Below the pieces are notes generated by a model that worked only from the letters and a program-made list of their open reading frames with translations, searched no databases and had not been told where the DNA came from. The translations under genes and the position numbers were made by a program. A DNA stretch of 41,421 bases from an uncultured Lachnospiraceae bacterium. Its GTDB lineage: Bacteria > Bacillota > Clostridia > Lachnospirales > Lachnospiraceae. The DNA lies in NCBI GenBank assembly GCA_946615865.1, contig CAMOIJ010000021.1:1-41421 (forward strand). Direction: 5' to 3'. Shown here one piece after another: positions 24,921 through 32,730 of the stretch; position 1 is the first letter of the stretch, and the number at the start of each line of letters is the position of its first letter.

Positions 24921-25931
24921 ATGATGCCAATTATTGATATGCACTGCGACACAATTTCCAAAATCTACGAGTTACGGCGCAAGGGAGAAGCCGTCGGACT
25001 CCGCAGGAATGATCTGCATCTGGATCTGATGCGGATGAAAGAGGCGGGGTATATGGCGCAATGTTTTGCCCTGTTCACGTATATGCCCTATACGCAGGAG
25101 AGGGGCGTGGACCCGGCTGAGTACGCGAAGGCCCTGTCGGATACGATGGACAGGGAACTGGAAGCGAATGCGGACCTGATCCGTCCGGCCTTGTCTGCGG
25201 CGGATATTGTCCGCAACTATCAGGAGGGGTTTCTGTCAGCGGTCAAAACCATTGAAGAGGGCGCTGTCTACAAAGGAAGCCCTGAAATGGTTCGATTCTT
25301 CTATGACCTCGGTGTGAGAAAGTCCACGCTTACATGGAATTTCGAGAATGAGCTGGCGTTTCCAAATCGAGCGGTCAAAGATGCGGAGACCGGAGACTAC
25401 CACGTCTTTCCGGAGACGGAGCGGGGACTCAAAAAGGCGGGGCAAGATGTCGTGCAGCTAATGGAGGAGCTGGGAATGCTGATCGATGTCAGCCATCTCG
25501 GTGACGCGGGGATTCTTGAGATCCTGGACACGGTGGGGCCTCATACGCCGGTGATCGCAAGCCATTCCAATGCGCGGGTGGTGACTGGTCATCCGCGCAA
25601 TCTTACGGATCAGATGCTGCGGGGGATCGCGGAGCATGGCGGCGTGACAGGAATTAACTTCTGCGCAGCGTTTCTGACAGAGGATGGGAATGGCGTGAGC
25701 CGCATCCATGATATGGTCAGGCACGTGCGGTACATTTACAATATTGCCGGTTGTGATGCCATTGGACTCGGGACGGATTTTGACGGGATTGACGATCAAT
25801 TGGAGATTAATGGTGCGGGTGAGATGCATAGGCTTGCTGACGCGCTGTCGGCGGCGGGTTTTACTTCGGGGGAGATTGAGAAGATCTTTTGGCGCAATGT
25901 GATGAGGGTGTATGCGGAAGTGCTGGGGTGA
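24921..25931 (+). CDS. Membrane (renal-type) dipeptidase, peptidase family M19
   Basis: 336 aa. Zinc ligands of the family are visible: H8 and D10 in DMHCDT, E112 in AVKTIEEG, His in LIDVSHLGD, His in IASHSNAR, and the Asp in GLGTDFDG. It hydrolyses dipeptides, including D-amino acid-containing ones in bacterial members. No signal peptide is visible, so I expect it in the cytosol. GAGGAGA precedes two successive ATGs; the second (24924) has better spacing. A deleted copy of the same gene lies at 14518, and the two share their downstream element A and terminator. Nothing in the operon context reveals a specific substrate. Confidence 0.92.
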   Translation: MMPIIDMHCDTISKIYELRRKGEAVGLRRNDLHLDLMRMKEAGYMAQCFALFTYMPYTQERGVDPAEYAKALSDTMDRELEANADLIRPALSAADIVRNYQEGFLSAVKTIEEGAVYKGSPEMVRFFYDLGVRKSTLTWNFENELAFPNRAVKDAETGDYHVFPETERGLKKAGQDVVQLMEELGMLIDVSHLGDAGILEILDTVGPHTPVIASHSNARVVTGHPRNLTDQMLRGIAEHGGVTGINFCAAFLTEDGNGVSRIHDMVRHVRYIYNIAGCDAIGLGTDFDGIDDQLEINGAGEMHRLADALSAAGFTSGEIEKIFWRNVMRVYAEVLG

Positions 25932-25972
25932 GCAGATGGCTTAAAAGAGTTTTCGTTTTTCGCTCCGTGAGG

Positions 25973-26095
25973 TCGCAATTTATGATATTCCGTTCGCTTT
26001 TTCGGGGCTTATATGCGTGTGTGAGAACCCTTTATTCTTAACATTTGACCGGAAACGCTATTTTGAACGAAGATTCGTATTATTAAACGATTAAG
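25973..26095 (+). repeat. Intergenic repeat element A, copy 2
   Basis: Closely matches copy 1 over its whole length, and the similarity continues upstream into the dipeptidase C-terminus and downstream into the terminator. Contains ACGAAGATTCGT, a short inverted repeat, near its right end. Confidence 0.85.
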
Positions 26096-26125
26096 CGAAG
26101 GGATAATCTATTTGATCAATGTGAC

Positions 26126-26168
26126 AAGCCGGCGGCAGCGTATTTGACTGCGGCCGGCTTGCCTCTTT
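26126..26168. terminator. Bidirectional terminator between dipeptidase and Rpn remnant
   Basis: AAGCCGGCGGCAG (26126-26138) pairs with CTGCGGCCGGCTT (26148-26160) with one mismatch; a T-rich stretch follows (GCCTCTTTT). It serves the plus-strand dipeptidase and possibly the convergent minus-strand remnant that ends at 26173. Confidence 0.78.
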
Positions 26169-26172
26169 TGCC

Positions 26173-26637
26173 CTAAGCGATTCCGTATTTCTTATACAAT
26201 TCCTTACGTTCCTCAGACGAAGCGTTCAAGGCCTTATAATAATCTTCACTTCCGGGCGTGAGCTTTTTGAGCAGGGAGATAATCATGTCTTCGCCTTTCA
26301 CCATGCCCTCGGCTCTGCCTTTCGCCATGCCCTCGGCTCTGCCTTTTTCCACGCCTCTGGCTTCCACTCTGTCTAGCATTTCACACATATTTTGGGGCTT
26401 GCCTCCTTCCGAATTAAGTGTAAGTTCATATCTGTCGTCGTCAGTCAGTAGAGACATCAACTTCAGGATCTCATCTGTATGTACAAACTCGGTTTTATCT
26501 CTGAGCGGATCCTGGCATGCTTCCCTGCGGGTTATGAAATTCTTAAATGCAGGGACTATTCCGGTGAATACCGGCTCGAATAGAACATAAGCCGTGAAAA
26601 GGGATGCGGCGAAGACGTCGCCGCGAAATGCCTGCAA
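26173..26637 (-). pseudogene. Rpn/PD-(D/E)XK transposase-family protein, C-terminal remnant
   Basis: 154 codons with only a TTG at the 5' end. The C-terminal half matches the tail of Rpn-like PD-(D/E)XK proteins common in Lachnospiraceae (KTEFVHTDEILKLMSLLT, then KPQNMCEMLDRVEARG), ending in the typical Gly-Arg-Ala-Glu repeats (KGRAEGMAKGRAEGMVKG, encoded by about 24-base repeats) and a helical end. The N-terminal nuclease core of the full-length family (about 300 aa) is absent, so I call it truncated. Rpn proteins are linked to recombination and, in some cases, phage defence. No ribosome site precedes the TTG. Confidence 0.65.
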
Positions 26638-26679
26638 TTCATAGAAGTATTATAGGACTGAGGTAAAAGGCAGTCAAGT

Positions 26680-26697
26680 AAGGGGGCTGCTCCCTTT
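26680..26697. repeat. Degenerate REP-like palindrome
   Basis: AAGGG..GGCTGCT..CCCTTT, similar in outline to the perfect palindrome at 15068 but with a diverged centre. Confidence 0.4.
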
Positions 26698-26707
26698 GCT
26701 TACCCAG

Positions 26708-26842
26708 GATGCATAAAAACTGCATACTCATGCATACGGATCCTCTCCAAAAGCAAATATAAAGAATAAAGGGTAAAACAAGAGGGGGATACGCCGTCAA
26801 AATACTGTATAATTACAAGTGAATATGCAGATTTTATACATT
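26708..26842 (+). repeat. Intergenic repeat element B, copy 1 (upstream of the kinase)
   Basis: About 135 bp shared with 30968-31103. It begins with three TGCATA motifs (ATGCATAAAAACTGCATACT, then CATGCATAC), which resemble ArgR-box palindromes, and ends with another such half-palindrome (TATGCAGATTTTATACAT). A TATAAT (26808-26813) lies between them and could serve the kinase gene; no -35 is evident. The gap 26638-26982 holds this element, a palindrome and GC-rich tandem repeats. Confidence 0.75.
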
Positions 26843-26890
26843 ATGGGCGGCGCTCGGCCGCTATACATTTTGGGCGGCGCGCTGCCGCAC

Positions 26891-26944
26891 CGCACGGGAG
26901 ATAGCAACCGCGCGGGAGGTAGCAACCGCGCGGGAGGCTGCAAC
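26891..26944 (+). repeat. Three 18-bp GC-rich tandem repeats
   Basis: Units at 26891, 26909 and 26927 (CGCGCGGGAGGTAGCAAC with one or two changes). Just upstream a second, about 27-base GC-rich unit (TACATT(A/T)TGGGCGGCG) occurs twice. They lie in the leader of the kinase gene, 40-90 bases before its ATG. Confidence 0.8.
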
Positions 26945-26982
26945 AAAGCAGGTGAAAGGTCTGGTGACTCGGGGAGGTAATT

Positions 26983-29900
26983 ATGGAATTATCGTCAAAC
27001 AGCTTAAGCAATGAGATCAGCAAGGGATCCGTGAACGAAGCGCTGTCCATGCGCCGCGCGACTATGGAGGACGCCTTAAGCCGGTCAGCATCCGGAAGAA
27101 GACCGGATGCAATCTCCGACGAGGAGATCCATAATGGCGATCCGATCCTGAATACGTACAAGGTGACTTCCGACGCGATCCATGGCGGCATGGGGAGTGT
27201 CTGGCGGGTGCATCATAACGGCTGGGACGTGGATCTGGCCATGAAGCGCCCGCAGCCGAAGTACTTTGCCGAGGGAAGTGACGACAGCAAAGAGGAGTTC
27301 ATTGCGGAATGTGAGAACTGGATCAACCTGGGCCTTCACCCCGGCATTGTCAGTTGCTACTATGTGCGCGATATCAGCGGCGTTCCGTCCATTTTCTCGG
27401 AGTGGATGGACGGCGGCAGTCTCAGGGATCGGATCCGCGACGGCTCGCTCTACGAGGGCACGGAGCAGGAGGTGCAGGAGCGGATCCTGCGCATTGCCAT
27501 TCAGACTGCGAGGGGCCTTCGGTATTCCCACGAACAGGGGCTGGTCCATCAGGATGTAAAGCCGGGCAATGTTTTGCTGTCAAAAGAGTGGGACGCCAAG
27601 GTCTCCGACTTCGGCCTGGCCAAAGCACAGAGCCGGCTGCGTGACGGCGGCAAACCGCTTTCTTTCGGGGGTACTGTGGAATACTGCCCGCGAGAACAGG
27701 CGGAAGGCGGAGAGCCGGAAAGATGGATGGATCTGTACGCCTTCGCGCTGACGGTCATAGAGATGTTTGCGGGCGGCCGGTCATGGAAAACCGGCGCGGA
27801 AGCCGGGGAGCAGGCGGCAGAGATCCTGGGAAACTGTCGGGTGTCCTGCCCGGCGGATCTGGCGGAGGCGCTTGTGGCGTGGCTGCGCCACCCGGCCGGC
27901 GAGAATGCATCCGAGAGCAATGCATTCGGGCCCAACGCATCCGAGGGCAATGCCGGAGAGAATACGGCCGGTGATGTTTTATTTGGTGAAGTTGAACGGG
28001 TTCTGCTCAAGGTTTACCGGGATGTGACCGGCATGGAGTATCCGGATGACCGGACTTCTTCTGCCGACGCTACGTCGGACTCGCTCAACAACTATGCGCT
28101 GAGCTTTTTGGACCTGGGCTTTCCTGAGCACGCGGAGCAGCTTCTCGAGGAAGCAGTGCACAGGCAGAACAACGCGCGCAATCCGGTGTTCAATTATGCG
28201 CTGCTGCGCTGGCGGAGCGGAGAGATCACGGATGCGGAGTGTGTCGATTTTTTGACAGAGCATCTCGGGGACAGGGATGACAGCATTTCGGAGATCAAGC
28301 GGGAGCGCGGGTACGAAGACGGCTTGTGCCGGGTCACAACGGATACGTCTGTGTCCACTTACAATCTTAAGTCTCTTATGAAGCCCATGACGTTCGACGT
28401 CAGAGCGGCAAAACATGGAAACTATCTCGGCGTTCTCAGAGCCAGGGACTGGTCGGATCCCAATAATCTTTTTTCGGTCTTTTCCTGCGATGAAAACGGG
28501 ATCGCGGACAGCGAGATCATGCAGACGGAGACCGGGAATGCTTCGACATGCTTCAGCGTGATCGATGATTCGGTGCTTGTTTTTACAAACGAGGGCGTGC
28601 TGTTCTATCATTTTGGCGTTGGTGCGCCGTATCACACGATTCAGGAGAACGGCGCATACTGGAACAAGCATATCGTAGAGACGGATGATTCGCGGATCAT
28701 CGTCCTGACCAAAGAAAAGAATGGAAGCGGAGGCGGAAAGTATCGCTATTGCGTCGAGTTTTACGGGAATCTCGCTCAGCTGGTGGAAGGACGGGAGAGC
28801 CGGAGAACGGAAATTGAGATCTCTGATGAAATCGACAATGTGTATTGGATTACCGGAAAGCTCTTTCTCATCGGGTTCGACAGTGTCATCGTGTTGGACG
28901 GGCAGTTGAAAGAACTGGCGGATATCCCGATTCCGTCCATTGTTCAGGCAATTCTGAAGAATGATAAAGTGTATATTATGACAGGTAATGCGACCCTGTC
29001 ACTGGATACGGTAACACTTGAGAAGGAAACGATTGCCGCGAGTAGAAACTATGCCAATGGGAGAGGTGATGTGTCTTCGGATGGGAAACATGTCATCACA
29101 TTTGAAAATAGTCATATCAAGATTTATGATACGGAGCTGCACCGGTGCGTCGCGGACTGGCACGAGGACCGGTTCCGCGAGTGGGAAAAGGTCGTTGTGT
29201 TCGCCGGCAGCGCGGATACTTTTACACTGCATGTCAAGAACAAAGTCTATGATCAGTCCATTCATGGCCATCACCCGGAGTACATCTATGAAACATACAG
29301 GATTCCGGCTCCGGGAGAACCGTGCGCATGGAACCTTTCAAGGATCCAGAGCTTTTCTGAGCGCCTGGAAGCGGAGAAAGCATTCCGCAAGCTGCTCGGC
29401 GACGCCCATGACGCATTGGATGCCGGGAACATTCCTGCCTGCCTCCGCCTGTTGGAAGCGGGCTACGAGATGAAGGGATTCGAGCAAAACAGTGAACTCC
29501 GAAAGCTCAGTGAGACCGCCGGAAAGGGCAGGGATATTATCGGGATTCGGTATATACAGAAGGTGGTTTCCGCGTATGAACTTGCTTGTGGGGAAGAGGC
29601 TGTTGGGTTGACCGGGAACGGGAGAGTACTTACGTATTGCGGGGCGGAAGTCGCTCGGCAGCCGGGCGGCAGTCAGCGGCCGGAAGGCGATTGTCGGGCG
29701 GAGTACCGTCTGGTCGATTGGGAGACCGGGGAGATCCGGGCGGTTTATCCCGCTGCGGCCAACTCAGTGTTTGCCTGTGTCAGCAGGGATGGTTCTCTCG
29801 CCGCGGCGTTTGAGGATATCACTCAAGAAAGCTTTACTGTTCTTAAGATGTGTCTGGCGGACGGTGGTTCTGAGAGAGTTGTGGTTCCTGTCCATGCGGA

Positions 29901-30765
29901 GCCTGATCAGTTGCATGCCGCAACGGACGGAGAAAGGATTCTCATTTTTACAGGGCATCATTGCGTTCTGATTGGCAGAGGAGGCGAGTATCGGATAGCG
30001 GGAGCTGAGTCGGAATCCATGGCGTTTGGGTGTTTTTCGCCTGATGGGAGATATTTTGCCAGAGCCGGGATATCATCATACTCCAGCGGAAGCGAAGTCA
30101 TGGGACAGGGAGTGACGGTTATTCGGACCGAAGGCCTGCCGGAGGACCGCACAGTAGTATATAGCGCCGAGGCGTACGGACTGTCGGGATTGGATGTCAA
30201 TGACGAGGGGATGGCGCTGGTGTTTGCCATTGTGTTCTTCCCTGATGCGGCAGGGTTTGCGGTGCGGAGCGCCGGAATTGCTGGGGAAAGCAAATTCGAA
30301 GCGTCTTCATTTACGCCGGACGGCAGCGGGTTTGTGGCGGTCGGCGACGACGGGTCGCTTGCGCTGTTCTCGCCGCGATCGGATGACGACTATCTTATTG
30401 AGGTTCAGGACTCTGATCCGAGAAAAGGTCTTGTGTACGAAAGGCCGGTCAAATCTATGCGGATTCAGCCTTATGAGAGGGTTTCCGGAGCGTCAGCCAT
30501 TTCAACAGACGGAAGAATTCTGTTTAATGGAAACGGCACGGCTTTTCTCGACGCCGGCGGTGATCTCTGGGTGATCGATTATAGATATTCGTCGGATGAG
30601 CGTCGGCCGTTCCTCAGGCCGTCTTATGGAAAGATGACTCAGACCGACGAGTACCAGAGGGAGATCAGCAAGGCGGCGCGGCCTGAACTGTTCGCTCCTG
30701 ATAATAAGAGTAAGCGGGAAGGGAAGAAGGGGATTCTGGAGAGGCTGTTTGGATGGATGAGGTGA
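26983..30765 (+). CDS. Hanks-type Ser/Thr kinase with TPR-like and beta-propeller-like C-terminus
   Basis: 1260 aa, GGGGAGGT before the ATG. The kinase domain spans about residues 58-310: glycine loop GGMGSVWRV, Lys88 in LAMKRP, Glu109, catalytic loop HQDVKPGN (D191) and DFG at 209-211. All catalytic residues are present; the usual Arg of HRD is Gln (non-RD kinase), implying little dependence on activation-loop phosphorylation. An Asn/Ala/Ser/Glu-rich linker follows (about 308-330), then a TPR-like pair (about 368-420; LDLGFPEHAEQLLEEA), then about 780 residues of WD40/quinoprotein-like beta repeats (SPDGRYFARAG, TPDGSGFVAVGDDGSLALFS). There is no transmembrane segment, so it acts in the cytosol. 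Targets unknown; neither neighbouring gene encodes a PP2C phosphatase. Confidence 0.9.
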   Translation: MELSSNSLSNEISKGSVNEALSMRRATMEDALSRSASGRRPDAISDEEIHNGDPILNTYKVTSDAIHGGMGSVWRVHHNGWDVDLAMKRPQPKYFAEGSDDSKEEFIAECENWINLGLHPGIVSCYYVRDISGVPSIFSEWMDGGSLRDRIRDGSLYEGTEQEVQERILRIAIQTARGLRYSHEQGLVHQDVKPGNVLLSKEWDAKVSDFGLAKAQSRLRDGGKPLSFGGTVEYCPREQAEGGEPERWMDLYAFALTVIEMFAGGRSWKTGAEAGEQAAEILGNCRVSCPADLAEALVAWLRHPAGENASESNAFGPNASEGNAGENTAGDVLFGEVERVLLKVYRDVTGMEYPDDRTSSADATSDSLNNYALSFLDLGFPEHAEQLLEEAVHRQNNARNPVFNYALLRWRSGEITDAECVDFLTEHLGDRDDSISEIKRERGYEDGLCRVTTDTSVSTYNLKSLMKPMTFDVRAAKHGNYLGVLRARDWSDPNNLFSVFSCDENGIADSEIMQTETGNASTCFSVIDDSVLVFTNEGVLFYHFGVGAPYHTIQENGAYWNKHIVETDDSRIIVLTKEKNGSGGGKYRYCVEFYGNLAQLVEGRESRRTEIEISDEIDNVYWITGKLFLIGFDSVIVLDGQLKELADIPIPSIVQAILKNDKVYIMTGNATLSLDTVTLEKETIAASRNYANGRGDVSSDGKHVITFENSHIKIYDTELHRCVADWHEDRFREWEKVVVFAGSADTFTLHVKNKVYDQSIHGHHPEYIYETYRIPAPGEPCAWNLSRIQSFSERLEAEKAFRKLLGDAHDALDAGNIPACLRLLEAGYEMKGFEQNSELRKLSETAGKGRDIIGIRYIQKVVSAYELACGEEAVGLTGNGRVLTYCGAEVARQPGGSQRPEGDCRAEYRLVDWETGEIRAVYPAAANSVFACVSRDGSLAAAFEDITQESFTVLKMCLADGGSERVVVPVHAEPDQLHAATDGERILIFTGHHCVLIGRGGEYRIAGAESESMAFGCFSPDGRYFARAGISSYSSGSEVMGQGVTVIRTEGLPEDRTVVYSAEAYGLSGLDVNDEGMALVFAIVFFPDAAGFAVRSAGIAGESKFEASSFTPDGSGFVAVGDDGSLALFSPRSDDDYLIEVQDSDPRKGLVYERPVKSMRIQPYERVSGASAISTDGRILFNGNGTAFLDAGGDLWVIDYRYSSDERRPFLRPSYGKMTQTDEYQREISKAARPELFAPDNKSKREGKKGILERLFGWMR

Positions 30766-30830
30766 CTTGTTTAGAAAGTTGCTTAGTCTCATTGAACTTA
30801 ACAGAAAGGTGCTTTTTCGTAAGCGGACTT

Positions 30831-30952
30831 GCCAAAATATGAAATTCCGTTCGCATTTTTGGGGTCTTTATGCGTGTGTGAGAACCCTTTATTCTTAACA
30901 TTTGACCCAAAACGCGATTTTGGACGAGAATTCGTTATCTTAAACGGTTAAG
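30831..30952 (+). repeat. Intergenic repeat element A, copy 3
   Basis: Follows the kinase gene. It shares ATTCCGTTCGC, TATGCGTGTGTGAGAACCC, TTATTCTTAACATTTGACC and AAACGGTTAAG with copies 1 and 2, but no dipeptidase sequence precedes it and no matching terminator follows, so A is a unit of its own. Only 15 bases separate it from element B copy 2. Confidence 0.82.
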
Positions 30953-30967
30953 GAGTGGGGGCGGCTC

Positions 30968-31103
30968 GAATGCATAAAAAATGCATACTCATGCATACAG
31001 ATCATCTCCATAAACGAATATAAAGAAAAAAGGGAAAAACAAGAGGGGTATATGCCGTTAAAATACTGTATATTTGCAGGAAATTATGCAGCTTTTATGC
31101 ATT
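30968..31103 (+). repeat. Intergenic repeat element B, copy 2
   Basis: Matches copy 1 from the triple TGCATA block through AATATAAAGAA, ACAAGAGGGG, AAAATACTGTATA to the closing TTTTATGCAT. No plus-strand gene follows within 1.6 kb, so it cannot be a present promoter for one. The gap 30766-31243 holds A3, B2, a palindrome and a terminator. Confidence 0.75.
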
Positions 31104-31127
31104 TTGCAAAGATGGGGGCGAAAAGAT

Positions 31128-31142
31128 AGGGGGCAGATCCCT
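31128..31142. repeat. Degenerate REP-like palindrome
   Basis: AGGGGGCAGATCCCT, a variant of AGGGGTCAGACCCCT seen at 15069 and 38979. A further partial variant (GAGGGGGCAGAT) lies at 31202. Confidence 0.4.
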
Positions 31143-31163
31143 CACAAGTGCTCTTGCCAAGTC

Positions 31164-31195
31164 AGAAAAGCCACGGGGCGTCCCGCGGCTTTTCT
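31164..31195. terminator. Bidirectional terminator
   Basis: Stem AGAAAAGCC.CGGG with CCCG.GGCTTTTCT (31164-31177 with 31182-31195, one mismatch, GCGT loop). The A-run and T-run inside the stem let it work on both strands; it can end the minus-strand MATE/ATPase gene. Confidence 0.82.
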
Positions 31196-31243
31196 CTAAG
31201 GTGAGGGGGCAGATTTCCTTTCTTAAAGGGCGACCCCTTTAGA

Positions 31244-32632
31244 CTATATTTTGACCAAAATGTTGTTTAGTTTCAGCACGCAGGTGTACTGGATCTCGCG
31301 AGCGAGGTTGGCGATCATGCGGAGGCCGATGTGGTAGGTGGGGTCTTCGTCGGAGAGGAGGCGGAGCTGCTTGAGCGGGTCGAAGATCAGGCAGTCGTTG
31401 CGGAAGCGGACGTAGTAGCGGTCGCCTTTTTTGAGGACGCGGACTTCGATGCAGTGGGGCTTGCCGTCGGTGAAGCCGTGCTGGATCATGTTGCCTGCCA
31501 GTTCTTCGACGCTCAGGGCGAGGTGGTTTCGCCGGGTGGTGTCGCAGCCGTGTTCGTCGCAGAACTGCCACACGGTGTCGGTCAGGTTCATCACGTCGTC
31601 CATTCGGGTGATTGTGACGTCGAGTTTGTCCTGCTCGAGCACATCGAAGGTGTCGGGGAGCAGGAGGACACGGTTCCACAGGCCTTCGCGGTGGATTTTG
31701 AGCCGGCGGCTTTCGACGGCCACAACGATGCCGTAGTAGCACATCACGAGAAGCTGGGAAATGGGATAGGCCAGCCAGACGGCGTTGGCTCCGAAGGTCG
31801 GCATCATGGCTGCGGCCGAGAGGATCAGGAAGCCGGACTCACAGATAAATCCCGAAATGGACGCCAGGCGGCTCTTGCCGATGCCCTGGAAGTAGTTGAG
31901 GTAGATTAGGTTGAGGCCGTTGATGGGCATTCCGATGGCGTAGCAGCGCACCGCGGTGACTGCCAGACGAAGGGCTTCGGGGTTTCCTTTGATATACAGG
32001 GAGGCAAACTGAGGTGCCAAAATCCAGATCAGCGCAGCGATTCCCGCCGTTATGATGACGGTGGCCTGTACGGAAGTGAAGAGCAGGCGCTTCATCATGG
32101 GGCGGTCTTCTTCGCCGACCAGGATTCCTGCCAGGAGCGCCACGGTGTCAGCCATTCCTATGGTGACGGGATTAAAGAAGGAATCCGCCTGTCTGTGCAC
32201 TGAGTAGGCGGCAATGGCCGCGGAAGATGCGATGAGGGTCAGCATTCTGTTCATGAAGATGCAGCGGACGGTGTTTCCAAGGCGGCAGACGCCGGAGGGC
32301 ATTCCTTTGCCAAGTATCTCGGCAGACTCTTTCCAGGGAAGGTCTCTGAATGTAAAGCGGAGGAAAGCCTCCTTTTTGCGGAAGTGGGTGAGCAGGACGG
32401 CGAGCGCGACATAGTAACTGGCGCTGGTGGCGACGCCCATCTCAAAAGTTCCTCCGTGGAAGATCAGGACTGCCGCCAGGTCCATCACGATGTCTGAGAT
32501 GGTCAGTGCGATGGAGCTAAAGACCGGCAGGTTTCTGTCGTTGTCCAGGGGCATGAAGCCGTTGAGCACCCGAACCAAGTTCATTGCGGGCAGGCAAATT
32601 GTGATACAGTGGATTAGCAGAGCTGTGGACAT
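31244..32632 (-). CDS. MATE-type membrane protein fused to RsbW-like ATPase, N-terminally short
   Basis: 462 aa. Residues 1-330 are the later part of a MATE (MOP superfamily) transporter: the first segment (LVRVLNGFMPLDNDRNLPVF) corresponds to helix 4 onward, so about three N-terminal helices are missing compared with the family. Residues about 335-462 are a HATPase_c_2 domain with N-box LSVEELAGNMIQHGF and G-box HIGLRMIANLA, the type found in anti-sigma factor kinases such as RsbW and SpoIIAB. The fusion suggests a membrane-linked partner-switching kinase. The start ATG lies inside a 17-bp tandem repeat and has no ribosome site, so the gene may be 5'-truncated by the event that left the repeat. 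Confidence 0.8.
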   Translation of the reverse strand: MSTALLIHCITICLPAMNLVRVLNGFMPLDNDRNLPVFSSIALTISDIVMDLAAVLIFHGGTFEMGVATSASYYVALAVLLTHFRKKEAFLRFTFRDLPWKESAEILGKGMPSGVCRLGNTVRCIFMNRMLTLIASSAAIAAYSVHRQADSFFNPVTIGMADTVALLAGILVGEEDRPMMKRLLFTSVQATVIITAGIAALIWILAPQFASLYIKGNPEALRLAVTAVRCYAIGMPINGLNLIYLNYFQGIGKSRLASISGFICESGFLILSAAAMMPTFGANAVWLAYPISQLLVMCYYGIVVAVESRRLKIHREGLWNRVLLLPDTFDVLEQDKLDVTITRMDDVMNLTDTVWQFCDEHGCDTTRRNHLALSVEELAGNMIQHGFTDGKPHCIEVRVLKKGDRYYVRFRNDCLIFDPLKQLRLLSDEDPTYHIGLRMIANLAREIQYTCVLKLNNILVKI

Positions 32633-32696
32633 AAAGTCTTATTGGTCATAAAATCTTATTGGCCATTGAATCTTATTGGGCATAGAATCTTATAAA
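32630..32696 (-). repeat. 17-bp tandem repeat carrying start codons
   Basis: TCTTATTGG recurs at 32637, 32654 and 32671, with a partial fourth at 32688: exact 17-base period. On the minus strand each unit contains ATGNCC, putting ATGs at 32683, 32666, 32649 and 32632 (the last is the start of the MATE/ATPase gene). Because 17 is not a multiple of three, the ATGs fall in different frames and open three short upstream frames of 6-14 codons. Confidence 0.85.
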
Positions 32697-32702
32697 TATA
32701 AT
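32676..32702 (+). promoter_or_regulatory. Possible promoter of the SGNH-like gene
   Basis: TATAAT at 32697-32702 with TTGGGC 15 bases upstream; the -35 is part of the 17-bp repeats. A start near 32709 would give a 22-base leader. Confidence 0.35.
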
Positions 32703-32730
32703 TGAAACATAATTGGCTGAGGGAACGAAA

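Noticed and set aside
31331-31909. Plus-strand open frame opposite the MATE/ATPase gene
   Set aside because: Val/Glu/Asp-rich antisense shadow, no start signal.
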